A stretch of 64,000 bases of DNA from Ramlibacter agri (GTDB taxonomy: Bacteria > Pseudomonadota > Gammaproteobacteria > Burkholderiales > Burkholderiaceae_C). The position numbers were made by a program, and so were the translations under genes. The notes under the pieces were generated by a model. The model did no database searches, had not been told where the DNA came from, and was given only the letters and a program-made list of their open reading frames with translations. Positions 1-8,711 of this stretch are shown in pieces; within the stretch, counting starts at the first letter, position 1; each line of letters opens with the position of its first letter. The stretch spans positions 2,604,001 to 2,668,000 of the forward strand of contig NZ_JABBFX010000001.1 in NCBI RefSeq assembly GCF_012927085.1, written 5' to 3'.

Positions 1-1
1 T

Positions 2-1621
2 GCGCGCCTGTTCCACGTGCCGGCGGCGGAGATCGGCGCCCGCGTCGACGAGATGGTGGAGCGCTTCGGCCTGGGCGAGGTGCGCTCCGCGTTGCCCGAG
101 AGCCTGCCGCTGGGCATGCGGCAGCGCCTGTCGCTGGCGGTGGCCATGGTGCACAAGCCGGAACTGCTGATCCTGGACGAGCCGACCTCGGGCGTCGACC
201 CGGTTGCGCGCGACGCCTTCTGGCGGCTGCTGGTAGAACTGTCGCGGCGCGACCGCGTGACGATTTTCATCTCCACCCACTTCATGAACGAAGCCGAGCG
301 CTGCGACCGCATGTCGATGATGCACGCCGGCCGCGTGCTCGATAGCGACGCCCCGGCGGCGCTGGTGGCCAAGCGCGGGGCGGCCAACCTGGAGGAGGCT
401 TTCATCGGCTACCTGGTCGAAGCGGGTGGCGGCACCGAGCTGCCGCCGGCCACGGAAGAAGCGGTGCCCGCGCCCGCGGTGCATGCGCGGCCTGCTCCCT
501 TCAGCCTGCAGCGGCTGCTGGCCTACAGCTGGCGCGAATCGCTGGAGCTGCTGCGCGACCCGGTGCGCGCCACCCTGGCGCTGGGCGGCACCTTGATCCT
601 GATGTTCGTGATGGGCTTCGGCATCAACATGGACGTCGACGAACTCAGCTTCGCCGTGCTCGATCGCGACCAGACGGCGGCGAGCCGCGACTACGCCGAC
701 AACCTGTCCGGCTCGCGCTACTTCATCGCGCACCGGCCGCTGGCCAACCTCGCGGAGCTCGATCGCCGCATGCGCGCGGGCGAGCTGGCGCTGGCGCTGG
801 AGATTCCCCCAGGCTTTGCCCGTGACATGGCGCGCGGCCAGGCGGTGCAGATCGGCGCCTGGATCGACGGCTCGATGCCTTCGCGCGCGGAGACGGTGTC
901 CGGCTACGTGAACGGCATGCACCAGGGCTGGCTGGCCGAGCGCGCTCAGTTCCGCGCGGGCAGTGCCGCGACGGCGGCCGCCGACATCGAGACGCGCTTC
1001 CGCTACAACCCCGACGTGGCGAGCCTGCCGGCGATGGTGCCGGCGGTGATCCCGATGCTGCTGATGATGGTGCCGGCGATGCTCGCCGCGCTGGCCGTGG
1101 TGCGCGAAAAGGAGCTGGGCTCCATCACCAACCTGTACGTCACGCCGGTGACGCGCACCGAGTTCATGCTGGGCAAGCAGTTGCCCTACGCGGTGCTGGC
1201 GCTGTTGAACTTCCTGCTGATGGTGCTGCTGGCGGTCACGGTGTTCGGCGTGCCGGTGACGGGCAGCTTCGCCACCTTGCTGGGCGCGGCGGTGCTGTAC
1301 GTGATCTGCGCCACCGGCATCGGCCTGCTTGCTTCCAGCTTCACGCGCAGCCAGGTCGCAGCAATGTTCCTGGCGATGATAGGCACCATGATCCCGGCGG
1401 CGCAGTTCTCCGGGATGATGGACCCGGTGAGCTCGCTGGAAGGCATGGGCCGGGTGATCGGCGCGGTCTATCCCACCACGCACTTCATCGACATCAGCCG
1501 CGGCGTCTTCAACAAGGCGCTGTCGTGGTCCGACCTGTCGTCGGCCGTCTGGTCGCTGGCGGCGGCGGTGCCGGTGATCTTGCTGCTGGCCATCGCGCTG
1601 CTGAAGAAGCAGGACCGCTGA
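2..1621 (+). CDS. ABC-2 exporter, fused ATPase-permease (5' truncated)
   Basis: The reading frame is open to the left window edge, so the N-terminus, including Walker A, lies outside. The visible part starts late in an ABC ATPase domain: a signature-like [12 protein letters not shown], Walker [14 protein letters not shown] and the switch histidine in [10 protein letters not shown] permease half follows, with one membrane helix, a large extracytoplasmic loop of about 130 residues and five C-terminal helices, the layout of ABC2_membrane_3 proteins. ATPase fused to permease resembles the RbbA/YhiH family, which works with a YhhJ-like permease and an HlyD-type adaptor. The partner permease follows with a 1-base overlap (TGATG). 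The substrate is unknown; drug or lipid export is an inference from the family. Confidence 0.88.
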   Translation, partial: ARLFHVPAAEIGARVDEMVERFGLGEVRSALPESLPLGMRQRLSLAVAMVHKPELLILDEPTSGVDPVARDAFWRLLVELSRRDRVTIFISTHFMNEAERCDRMSMMHAGRVLDSDAPAALVAKRGAANLEEAFIGYLVEAGGGTELPPATEEAVPAPAVHARPAPFSLQRLLAYSWRESLELLRDPVRATLALGGTLILMFVMGFGINMDVDELSFAVLDRDQTAASRDYADNLSGSRYFIAHRPLANLAELDRRMRAGELALALEIPPGFARDMARGQAVQIGAWIDGSMPSRAETVSGYVNGMHQGWLAERAQFRAGSAATAAADIETRFRYNPDVASLPAMVPAVIPMLLMMVPAMLAALAVVREKELGSITNLYVTPVTRTEFMLGKQLPYAVLALLNFLLMVLLAVTVFGVPVTGSFATLLGAAVLYVICATGIGLLASSFTRSQVAAMFLAMIGTMIPAAQFSGMMDPVSSLEGMGRVIGAVYPTTHFIDISRGVFNKALSWSDLSSAVWSLAAAVPVILLLAIALLKKQDR

Positions 1622-2748
1622 TGCTGCGCACGCTGGCCAACATCTTCCACCTGGGCGTCAAGGAGCTCTGGGGCCTGTGGCGCGACCCGGCGATGCTGGT
1701 GCTGATCGTCTTCATGTTCGGCTTCTCGGTGTATTCGGGCGCGCGCTCGATGCCGCAGTCGCTGAACCGCGCGCCGATCGCCATCGTCGACGAGGACGCC
1801 TCGCCGCTGTCCGCGCGCATCGCGGCGGCCTTCTTCCCGCCGCAGTTCGTCGGCCCGGCCATGATCGGGCTGGGCCAGGTCGATCCCGGCATGGACGCGG
1901 GCATCTACACCTTCGTGCTGGTGATCCCGGCCAACTTCCAGCGCGACGTGCTGGCCGGTCGCGGGCCGGCGCTGCAACTCAATGTGGATGCGACCCGCAT
2001 GACGCAGGCCTTCAACGGCTCGGGCGCCATCCAGCAGATCGTGCAGGGCGAAGTCTCGGCCTTCGTGCAGCGCGCGCAGCGGACCACCGCTGCGCCGGTG
2101 GAACTGGCCTTGCGCGCGCGCTTCAACCAGACGCTGGACCAGGGCTGGTTCGGCGCGATGACGCAGTTGATCAACAACATCACGATGGTGTCGATCCTGC
2201 TGTGCGGCGCGGCGCTGATCCGCGAGCGCGAGCACGGCACCATCGAGCACCTGCTGGCGATGCCGGTCACGCCCACCGAGATCATGCTGTCCAAGGTGTG
2301 GTCGATGGGGCTGGTGGTACTGGTGGCGGTGGCGGCGTCGCTCCAGTTCGTCGTCAAGGGCCTGGTGGGCGTTCCGGTGGAGGGCTCGATGGGCCTCTTC
2401 CTGCTGGTGACCGCGCTGCACCTGTTCGCGACCACGGCGATGGGCATCTTCATGGCGACGATGACGCGCTCGATGCCGCAGTTCGCGCTGCTGCTGATCC
2501 TGATCCTGCTGCCACTGCAGATGCTGTCCGGCGGCACCACGCCGCGGGAAAGCATGCCGCAGCTGCTGCAGGACATCATGCTGGTGGCGCCGACCACGCA
2601 CTTCACGATCGCCGGCCAGGCCATCCTGTTCCGCGGCGCCGGCCTGGCGCTCGTCTGGCCGCAGTTGCTGGCGCTGCTGCTGATCGCCGCGGTGTTCTTC
2701 GGCGTGGCGTTGCGGCGCTTCCGGCGGACGATCAGCCAGATGGCGTGA
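1621..2748 (+). CDS. ABC-2 type transporter permease, YhhJ-like
   Basis: The product has 375 residues. Its ATG shares one base with the stop of the preceding ATPase-permease gene, so the two are translationally coupled and probably form one exporter complex. One N-terminal helix (about residues 20-40) is followed by a long extracytoplasmic region with the family motif IAIVDEDASPLSARI, then five or six helices from about residue 180, including the conserved REREHGTIEHLLAMPVTPTE segment seen in ABC2_membrane_3 permeases. A start further upstream in the same frame would overlap the first gene deeply, so the ATG at 1621 is preferred. It ends 4 bases before a convergent LysR gene. Substrate unknown. 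Confidence 0.88.
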   Translation: MLRTLANIFHLGVKELWGLWRDPAMLVLIVFMFGFSVYSGARSMPQSLNRAPIAIVDEDASPLSARIAAAFFPPQFVGPAMIGLGQVDPGMDAGIYTFVLVIPANFQRDVLAGRGPALQLNVDATRMTQAFNGSGAIQQIVQGEVSAFVQRAQRTTAAPVELALRARFNQTLDQGWFGAMTQLINNITMVSILLCGAALIREREHGTIEHLLAMPVTPTEIMLSKVWSMGLVVLVAVAASLQFVVKGLVGVPVEGSMGLFLLVTALHLFATTAMGIFMATMTRSMPQFALLLILILLPLQMLSGGTTPRESMPQLLQDIMLVAPTTHFTIAGQAILFRGAGLALVWPQLLALLLIAAVFFGVALRRFRRTISQMA

Positions 2749-2752
2749 ACCG

Positions 2753-3649
2753 TCAGCCCTTGGCCGGTGCCTCGCGCCGCGCCAGGTCCCAGAACGCGCG
2801 GCCGGCCGGCGTCAGGCGCGCCATGTCGAGGCAGGCGAGGGCGACGCGGCGCGAGAAGCGCGGCGTGATGGGGCGGAAGGCCAGGCCGGGGCGGGTTTCG
2901 GGGACGGCGAGCGAAGCGAGGACGGAAACGCCGTTGTCGTGCGCCACGAACTCCAGGATCGAGGCGATCTGGAACAGTTCGTGGGCGATTTTCGGCCGCA
3001 GCCCCGCCTGCTCGAACATCCGCAGCACCATGTCCTGCGAACCCGCCTGCGTGAGGATCAGCGGGTAGTCGGCCAGTTCGCGCACGGACACGGTGGCCTT
3101 GCGCGCGAGCGGATGGTCCTGCGGCAGGACGGCCACCAGTTCGTCGGTCGCCAGCGCCACGGTGTCCAGCGAAGGCTGCGGCAGGCGGACAGCCGCGATC
3201 TCCACCCGGCGTTCGATCAAGTCCTGTTCGACGACGGCATCGGCGTGCTCGGTGACGTGCACCTCCACGCCGGGATAGCGCTGGCGAAACTTGTCCAGCA
3301 GCGGCGGCAGCAGCCGCAGCGAGGTGCTGGGGCCGATCGAGCCGATGCGCAGCAGGCCGGTGTGCAGGCCGCGCGAAGCGGCCGTCGCGGAGCGCACTTG
3401 CTGCAGGGACGCGAAGACATCGCGCGCATGCCCCAGCGCCAGTTCGCCCGCGTGCGTCAGCACCACGCCGGCGGCCATGCGGTCCACGACTTCGCTGCCC
3501 AGGCCGTCTTCCAGCGCGCGCAAGGCGTGGCTGGTGGCCGAGGCGCTCATGCCGATGCGGGCGCCGGCCGCCGCGATGCTGGGCGCGCCGGGCAAGGCCA
3601 CCAGCAGTTCGAGCTGGCGCAGGGTGGGAAAACCGGCGTCGGACCGCAT
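2753..3649 (-). CDS. LysR-family transcriptional regulator
   Basis: A 298-residue protein of standard LysR length. An N-terminal winged helix-turn-helix (about residues 4-63, including SIAAAGARIGMSASATSHAL) precedes a two-lobed effector-binding domain (about 90-295). The ATG at 3649 puts the start at the beginning of the LysR motif TLRQLELLVAL; longer in-frame versions run into unrelated sequence. The gene is divergent from a small unknown gene at 3702, and a perfect inverted repeat overlaps its start codon, which suggests autorepression together with control of the divergent gene. Effector unknown. Confidence 0.92.
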   Translation of the reverse strand: MRSDAGFPTLRQLELLVALPGAPSIAAAGARIGMSASATSHALRALEDGLGSEVVDRMAAGVVLTHAGELALGHARDVFASLQQVRSATAASRGLHTGLLRIGSIGPSTSLRLLPPLLDKFRQRYPGVEVHVTEHADAVVEQDLIERRVEIAAVRLPQPSLDTVALATDELVAVLPQDHPLARKATVSVRELADYPLILTQAGSQDMVLRMFEQAGLRPKIAHELFQIASILEFVAHDNGVSVLASLAVPETRPGLAFRPITPRFSRRVALACLDMARLTPAGRAFWDLARREAPAKG

Positions 3650-3687
3650 TGAATCTGGATTCAATTGAATGTGAGAACCATTGAATC
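3648..3687. promoter_or_regulatory. Clustered ATTGAATC inverted and direct repeats (LysR operator candidate)
   Basis: ATTGAATC (3648-3655) and its exact complement GATTCAAT (3658-3665) form a perfect 8+2+8 palindrome. A third copy, ATTGAAT, overlaps it at 3664-3670 and a fourth, ATTGAATC, lies at 3680-3687. The cluster fills the gap between the divergent LysR and 3702 genes and covers the LysR start codon. This is seen directly. That the LysR protein binds here is an inference from the usual position of LysR sites between a regulator and its target. Confidence 0.6.
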
Positions 3688-3701
3688 CTAAACTTGGGCC
3701 C

Positions 3702-4022
3702 ATGAACACGCAAGCACAAGTCCAGCGCCTCCAGGCCGGGGAGTCGCTGCCGCAATCCCGCTTCGGCGCGGGCCCGGCGATCCTGGCGGAAGGCGAACTG
3801 CTGGTGCAGGCCCCCGCGGAATGGCTGGCCGGCACGGTCGTCATTCCTTCGCCGGTCCGCATCGTCGCGCCGGCCGTCCTCGGCGACCTGCCGCCCAACG
3901 CCTCCGTCATGGCCGTGGGCACTGCCAAGGTGGTGGTGCCCCAACCGGCTCCGCTGTTTCCGATCGCGAAGTGGTTTCGGAGTGCCAACTTTTTGGCACG
4001 CTCCGCCAATTCCCCGGTGTAA
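3702..4022 (+). CDS. Hypothetical protein, 106 aa
   Basis: I do not recognise this small protein. It is predicted to be soluble, without signal peptide or membrane segment, and its middle is rich in alternating hydrophobic and small residues (LAEGELLVQAPAEW, TVVIPSPVRIVAP), which suggests beta structure. The ATG at 3702 is preferred over an in-frame TTG at 3681 that lies inside the repeat cluster. Its position, divergent from a LysR gene with shared repeats between them, makes it the likely target of that regulator. No terminator is evident, and a 103-base gap separates it from the cache gene. Confidence 0.6.
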   Translation: MNTQAQVQRLQAGESLPQSRFGAGPAILAEGELLVQAPAEWLAGTVVIPSPVRIVAPAVLGDLPPNASVMAVGTAKVVVPQPAPLFPIAKWFRSANFLARSANSPV

Positions 4023-4125
4023 CAGGGTTCGCGAGTATTGAAGCATTTGGATACATCCTTCAGGATGGGCAGGCCAAGTCCTGATCAACCGGCGCCCGGA
4101 GCGCCGATCCTGGAGGAGAGTCCGA

Positions 4126-4617
4126 ATGAGCAAGAGTCTGAAGTCCGGCCTGGCCGTGGCGCTGTTCTGCGCCGTGCAAGGCCTTGCCACCGCGGCCGCG
4201 CCCGCGCTGCCCGAACACGGTAGCGAAGCCGAGGCGCAGGTGATGGTCACGAAGGCCGTCGCCCTGATCAAGTCCGCCGGCCCCGAGAGCGCCTACAAGA
4301 CCTTCACCGAGAACCCCGGCGCGACCTTCAAGGACCGCGACCTCTACATCTTCGTCTACGACTTCGACGGCAACTGCCTCGCCCAGGGCGCCAACGCCAA
4401 GATGGTGGGCAAGAACCTGCTCGAACTGAAGGACATCGACGGCAAGCCGCTGATCAAGGACCAGATCGCCCTGGTCAAGGCCAAGGGCTCCGGCTGGTAT
4501 GGCCCCTACCGGTTCAACAATCCGGTGACGAACAAGGTCGAAACCAAGAAGTCCTACTGCATGCGCGGCGCGGGCGACAGCTACGTCTGCGCCGGCGTCT
4601 ACTCCGGCCAGCAATAG
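4126..4617 (+). CDS. Periplasmic single-cache domain protein
   Basis: A 163-residue protein with a signal peptide (cleavage probably near residue 24, LATAAAPA) followed by one small cache-type sensor domain: a long helix with [44 protein letters not shown] split by loops, and a C-terminal [10 protein letters not shown] region typical of sCache_2. There is no membrane anchor or output domain. A good Shine-Dalgarno (GGAGGAG) precedes the ATG, and a CGGCGC/GCGCCG hairpin (4090-4106) sits just upstream in the leader. The stop lies 11 bases before a chemoreceptor gene, so the two are very likely co-transcribed and the cache protein may deliver a small ligand signal to it. Confidence 0.82.
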   Translation: MSKSLKSGLAVALFCAVQGLATAAAPALPEHGSEAEAQVMVTKAVALIKSAGPESAYKTFTENPGATFKDRDLYIFVYDFDGNCLAQGANAKMVGKNLLELKDIDGKPLIKDQIALVKAKGSGWYGPYRFNNPVTNKVETKKSYCMRGAGDSYVCAGVYSGQQ

Positions 4618-4628
4618 ACAGCGGCGGC

Positions 4629-6254
4629 ATGGGCCTCAGGATCTGGCACAAGATCGTCGCGGCGCCGGGCATCGCGATCCTGTTCCTCGTGGTGCTGGGG
4701 GCGGTGTCGTATGGCGTCATCGCGCGCCAGCATGCGTCGCTGGACGACATGTACAAGCACCGCTTCGCCAGCTACCGCGTGGCGGCCGACGCCGCGCAGG
4801 CGATCAGCGAGGTGCACTCCAACGTGTACCGCCTCTTCACCTGGATCTCCAACCTGAAGGAAGACCAGGTCACCCGGATCACCAACGAGCAGAAGGCGCG
4901 CATCGACGCGGTGACCGCGAAGGTGGCGCAGTTCGGCACGCAGGCCGGCGGAGCGGAGGAGCGCCAGCTTGCCGAGGCCGTGAGGCAGGTGCTGGGCAAG
5001 TACAAGCGCGACTTCGCCGCGGCCATCGACCTGAGCACGGTCGACGTCAACACCGGCATGGCCACCATGCAGACGGCGGACGCCGAGTTCCAGGCGATGC
5101 TGAAGGACCTGCAGTCGCTCGTGCGCATCGAGGAGCAACGGGCGCAGGAAAGCTACGACAGCGCGCAAGCGGCGTTTGACCGCGTGCTGCTGGCCTTCGT
5201 GGCGGTGCTCGCGCTGTCGCTGCTCGTCTCCGGCGCGGTGACGCTGTTCATGAGCCGCGCCATCGTCCGGCCGCTGCGCAATGCGGTGTCGGCGGCGCGC
5301 CAGGTCGCGCGCGGCGACCTCGCCTCGGACCTGCAGGTGAGCGGGCGCGACGAGACCGCCGAACTGCTGCAGGCGATGGCGGAAATGAAGCAGGACCTGC
5401 GCTCGCTGGTCGGCGACGTCGCGGCCGGCGCCCACGCGGTGGCGGACACCAGCGTGCAGATCGCGCAGGGCAACCTGGACCTGTCGCAGCGCACCGAGGA
5501 ACAGGCGACCACGCTGGAGGAAACCGCCAGCTCGATGGAGGAACTGACGGCCACCGTGACGCAGAACGCGCACAACGCGCAGGCCGCCAGCCAGAAGGCC
5601 GTGAACGCGTCCAACATCGCGCGCCGTGGCGGCGACGTGGTAGCGCAGGTGGTGTCCACGATGAACGGCATCTCGGCCTCGTCTGGCCGCATCGCCGACA
5701 TCATCGGCGTGATCGACGGCATCGCGTTCCAGACCAACATCCTCGCCTTGAATGCGGCGGTCGAGGCCGCGCGGGCGGGCGAGCAGGGCCGCGGCTTCGC
5801 GGTGGTGGCGGCGGAAGTGCGCAACCTGGCGCAACGCAGCGCCACCGCGGCCAAGGAGATCAAGGCCTTGATCGGCGACTCGGTCGGCCAGGTGCAGGCC
5901 GGCGCGCAGCTGGTGGACACCGCGGGCCGCACGATGCAGGAGATCGTGGATTCGGTGAAGGATGTCAGCGTGCTGCTGGCGGAGATTGCCGCGGCCACGC
6001 AGGAACAGAGTTCCGGCATCGGGCAGGTGAACACGGCGGTCGCGCAGATGGACCGCGTCGTGCAGCAGAACGCCTCGCTGGTCGAAGAAGCGGCGGCGGC
6101 CACCGAGTCGATGAAGGAGCAGGCGGCGGCCTTGCTGAAGCTGGTGGCGCGCTTCCAGGTGGGACGCGAGACGGAGGCAGAGCCATCGCCTGCCTCCATC
6201 GCGCTGCGGCCCGTGCTCGCATCCGCGGGCAACGCCGCGTGGCGGCAGTTCTAG
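4629..6254 (+). CDS. Methyl-accepting chemotaxis protein
   Basis: This 541-residue chemoreceptor has a first membrane helix at about residues 9-30, a periplasmic helical domain of about 155 residues (4-helix-bundle type), a second helix near 190-212, a HAMP linker ([20 protein letters not shown]), and a long cytoplasmic signalling coiled coil whose hairpin tip carries the nearly invariant [20 protein letters not shown]. The C-terminus ends in WRQF and lacks the NWETF-type CheR-docking pentapeptide, so adaptation may rely on other receptors. It lies 11 bases after the secreted cache protein. Its end overlaps the convergent downstream gene by four bases (CTAG). Confidence 0.95.
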   Translation: MGLRIWHKIVAAPGIAILFLVVLGAVSYGVIARQHASLDDMYKHRFASYRVAADAAQAISEVHSNVYRLFTWISNLKEDQVTRITNEQKARIDAVTAKVAQFGTQAGGAEERQLAEAVRQVLGKYKRDFAAAIDLSTVDVNTGMATMQTADAEFQAMLKDLQSLVRIEEQRAQESYDSAQAAFDRVLLAFVAVLALSLLVSGAVTLFMSRAIVRPLRNAVSAARQVARGDLASDLQVSGRDETAELLQAMAEMKQDLRSLVGDVAAGAHAVADTSVQIAQGNLDLSQRTEEQATTLEETASSMEELTATVTQNAHNAQAASQKAVNASNIARRGGDVVAQVVSTMNGISASSGRIADIIGVIDGIAFQTNILALNAAVEAARAGEQGRGFAVVAAEVRNLAQRSATAAKEIKALIGDSVGQVQAGAQLVDTAGRTMQEIVDSVKDVSVLLAEIAAATQEQSSGIGQVNTAVAQMDRVVQQNASLVEEAAAATESMKEQAAALLKLVARFQVGRETEAEPSPASIALRPVLASAGNAAWRQF

Positions 6255-8245
6255 GGGCTGCGCATCGTGCAGGCCCACAGCTCCGGCGCCGTGCCGCCCG
6301 CTTGATCCAGGCGCTGCCAGCCCGTGGTCGCCAGGTTGCCGACGAAGGCGCTGGCCGGCTGCGGCTGGCGGCGCAGGAAGCTGTAGTTGGGGCGCAGCTG
6401 CACTTCGCGGTCGTAGGCGCCGTACCAGATCGGCACGTTGCCCGGCAGCCGCCAGCCCGAGTCCCACAGCCGCAGCACGTTGCGGGCGTTCGCGCCCGGC
6501 GCTGGCATCAGCATCAGGTCGATGGCCGAGGCGCGGCCGCCGTCGTAGCGCGGCAGCAGCGGCAGCTGGCCCACGGCAGGGTGCGGCGCGATGGCCTGCA
6601 GCACGCTGGCAATGCCCAGTCCGGGCGCTGCCACCCAGCCGGAGCGCCGCAGGCCATCGCGCAGTGCGCCCTCGGCACAGGCGACTTGCAGCGTGAACGG
6701 CTCCTTCAGTTCGCCGGCGACTTCGTGCCGCCGCAGCGGCAGCAGGCGATAGCCGCCCGAGGACCAGGCCTGCAAGGTGGTGGCTTGCGGCGGCACCGCG
6801 GCGGCGTAGAACTGGAGGTCGGCCGGCGCGCGCCACCAGCCCCAGCCGCTCGCCGCGACGACGACCGTCACCAGCGCGACGACCGCCATGCCGCGCGGGT
6901 GGATGGTTTCGTCCACCCGGTGCTGGGTGTAGACCATCGCCGACAGCGCCACCGCGGCGAGCCCGAAGCTGAAGCCACCCAGCACGTCGGACAGCCAGTG
7001 CGCGCCCAGGTACAGCCGCGAGAAGCCGACCAGCGCCGCGTAGACCGCGGCCACCGCGCCGATTCCGATGCGCCACCGCATCGACTGCCCGCGCGTGAGC
7101 AGGAAGGCGAGCAGGGCCAGCACGACCGCCGAAATCGTCGCGTGGCCGCTGGGAAAGGAGAACTGCTCCACGCCGCGGTACAGCGACAGCGGCCGGTGCC
7201 GCCCCAGCGTGAACTTCAACACCTGCACCATCGCTTCCGCGCTGGCGACGGTGGCGATCCAGTAGCCCGCGGTGCGCCAGCTGCGCTGCCACGCGAGCCA
7301 CGCAGCCACGGCGACGACCAGCGGCAGCATCACGCCGACGCTGCCCAGCTCGGTGATGGCGAACATCACGCGGTCCATCGGCTCCGTGCGCAGCTGCTGC
7401 AGGAAGGTGAAGACGGCGTGGTCGGCGGCCACCAGCGGATCGCTGGTGACGACGTCTTCGACGATGCCCAGGAACAGCCACATCGAGGCGAGCAGCAGCG
7501 CCAGCGCGGCGAGCAGCGCTTCCGAGCCCGGGCGCCCGGGGTCCAGCAGCAAGCGGATGAAGCGGGTCCACCAGGCCTCGCGCGTGCCGGCTGCCCGCAG
7601 CGCGTGCGCGCGCAGCACGCGCGTGAGCGGCACGACGACGCGGATCGTGATCCGCACGATCCAGGTCGCGCCCCAGACCAAAGCCGCCAGCAGCAGGGCC
7701 AGCACCGCCAGCCGGCCGCTGGCCTGTTCGGCCAGGTGCAGCGATGCGCCGAATACGACACCCGGCAGGATGTGCGCCGGCGCCCAGAGCAGGGCCGACG
7801 CGACGTTGGTCGCGTAGAAGCGCCCGGCCGGCATGCGCGCGAAGCCCGCGAGCAGCGGCACGAAGGCTCGTACCGCGCCGGCGAAGCGCGCGAGCAGCAC
7901 GCTCATTGCTCCATGTCGCGCGATCAAGCCCTCGGCCTTGCCCAGGTGGTCCGCGTAGCGCCGGAACAGCGGCCAGGCGCGCACGCGTTCCTGCTGGTGG
8001 CGGCCCAGCTCGTAGCTGAGTGCGTTGCCCGCGACCGCGCCGACCACCGCGACGGCCAGCGCCCAAGCCAGGTCCAGCGTGCCATGCCCGACCAGCGCGC
8101 CGGCGCCGAACAGCACCACCGCCGCCGGAACCAGCGTGCCGACGATCGCCAGCGACTCCGCGAAAGCGACCAGGCCGATGAAGGCCAGCGCCGCCCGCGG
8201 ATGGCGGCCGGCCAGGGAGAGGAAGACGTCAAGCGCGTGCTGCAT
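6251..8245 (-). CDS. DedA/PAP2/LssY_C membrane fusion protein
   Basis: A 664-residue polytopic protein with three parts. Residues 1-200 are a DedA/SNARE-associated domain ([19 protein letters not shown], then [13 protein letters not shown]). Residues about 250-445 are a PAP2 phosphatase with its three signatures: [18 protein letters not shown] and [16 protein letters not shown]. Residues about 480-664 are an LssY C-terminal-type soluble domain. DedA proteins act in lipid carrier flipping and PAP2 domains dephosphorylate lipid pyrophosphates, so a role in recycling or remodelling membrane lipid carriers is likely (inference). The ATG at 8245 starts directly before the DedA region. The 3' end overlaps the chemoreceptor gene by four bases. 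Confidence 0.9.
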   Translation of the reverse strand: MQHALDVFLSLAGRHPRAALAFIGLVAFAESLAIVGTLVPAAVVLFGAGALVGHGTLDLAWALAVAVVGAVAGNALSYELGRHQQERVRAWPLFRRYADHLGKAEGLIARHGAMSVLLARFAGAVRAFVPLLAGFARMPAGRFYATNVASALLWAPAHILPGVVFGASLHLAEQASGRLAVLALLLAALVWGATWIVRITIRVVVPLTRVLRAHALRAAGTREAWWTRFIRLLLDPGRPGSEALLAALALLLASMWLFLGIVEDVVTSDPLVAADHAVFTFLQQLRTEPMDRVMFAITELGSVGVMLPLVVAVAAWLAWQRSWRTAGYWIATVASAEAMVQVLKFTLGRHRPLSLYRGVEQFSFPSGHATISAVVLALLAFLLTRGQSMRWRIGIGAVAAVYAALVGFSRLYLGAHWLSDVLGGFSFGLAAVALSAMVYTQHRVDETIHPRGMAVVALVTVVVAASGWGWWRAPADLQFYAAAVPPQATTLQAWSSGGYRLLPLRRHEVAGELKEPFTLQVACAEGALRDGLRRSGWVAAPGLGIASVLQAIAPHPAVGQLPLLPRYDGGRASAIDLMLMPAPGANARNVLRLWDSGWRLPGNVPIWYGAYDREVQLRPNYSFLRRQPQPASAFVGNLATTGWQRLDQAGGTAPELWACTMRSP

Positions 8246-8261
8246 GGATCAGTGCTTTACC

Positions 8262-8289
8262 CCGCGACGTTCGCGGTTTTACATTTTTT
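8262..8289 (+). terminator. Hairpin with T-tract, plus-strand terminator-like
   Basis: CCGCGA (8262-8267) and TCGCGG (8271-8276) form a perfect six-pair stem with a three-base loop, followed by TTTTACATTTTTT, the form of a Rho-independent terminator on the plus strand. No plus-strand gene ends here; the nearest, the chemoreceptor gene, stops 2 kb upstream. It lies in the leader of the minus-strand DedA fusion and ahead of the small 8339 gene, so it may block antisense read-through or act on the minus-strand leader. Confidence 0.5.
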
Positions 8290-8338
8290 CGGCCGCTGCT
8301 GAGCTACCCGCCCGCACACATCCGTTTAGAATTTTCAC

Positions 8339-8584
8339 GTGGTTGTAGAACAGCATGTGTTCCGTGAGGGAGACCTGGTCCGGCTGAAGGCTGGCGGTCC
8401 CGTCATGGCCGTCAAGTTCGAAGTGAATGAGCTGCTGCTCTGCGCCTGGATCGATGCTGCCGGCCGCACCCGGCGCCAGACCTACTCCCCCGACCAGGTC
8501 GACCTGGTCCACTCCGACTCCCTGATCTGGCTGAAGGTCTTCCTGCGGCTGTCCAGTCGCTGGCCGGTGGTCGCCGCCTGCTAG
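8339..8584 (+). CDS. DUF2158 (YodC-like) small protein
   Basis: An 81-residue protein with the DUF2158/YodC pattern: F-x-x-G-D-x-V-R-L-K-x-G-G-P near the start (FREGDLVRLKAGGPVMAV), then LLCAWIDAAGRTRRQTYSPDQVDLV, a small SH3-like beta barrel. Function is unknown in the family. The start is uncertain: a GTG at 8339 gives the listed length, while an in-frame GTG at 8357 would start nearer the conserved FREGD. The C-terminal 20 residues are hydrophobic and unusual for the family. Confidence 0.75.
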   Translation: MVVEQHVFREGDLVRLKAGGPVMAVKFEVNELLLCAWIDAAGRTRRQTYSPDQVDLVHSDSLIWLKVFLRLSSRWPVVAAC

Positions 8585-8597
8585 CCAAGACAACAGG

Positions 8598-8711
8598 CAA
8601 GGTCGCCATCGCGAGATCGCCGCGACCATCACCTTCCTCGCGTCCGAAGGCGCCGGCTACATCACGGGGCAGAACCTGCGGGTGGACGGGGGCCTGAGCC
8701 GATCGCCGTGA
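8598..8711 (+). pseudogene. C-terminal remnant of a short-chain dehydrogenase
   Basis: Translated in frame from about 8598 to the TGA at 8709-8711, this stretch reads REIAATITFLASEGAGYITG and then QNLRVDGGLSRSP, the standard C-terminal end of FabG-like short-chain dehydrogenases. There is no start codon, Rossmann motif or catalytic YxxxK, so only about 35 codons of a roughly 250-codon gene remain. It lies between the DUF2158 gene and the 3' end of a minus-strand hydrolase, whose last codons are read from the opposite strand of this fragment. This marks a deletion or recombination junction. Confidence 0.75.

Noticed and set aside
1905..4271. Long minus-strand reading frame over the LysR and exporter genes
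   Set aside because: It is an antisense shadow in high-GC DNA: its translation is Arg/Ala/Gly-rich low complexity without family motifs, while the opposite frames encode recognisable proteins.
4599..8066. Minus-strand frame of over 1100 codons across the chemoreceptor and DedA genes
   Set aside because: Arg/Ala/Gly-rich translation with no domain; it overlaps two well supported genes in other frames.
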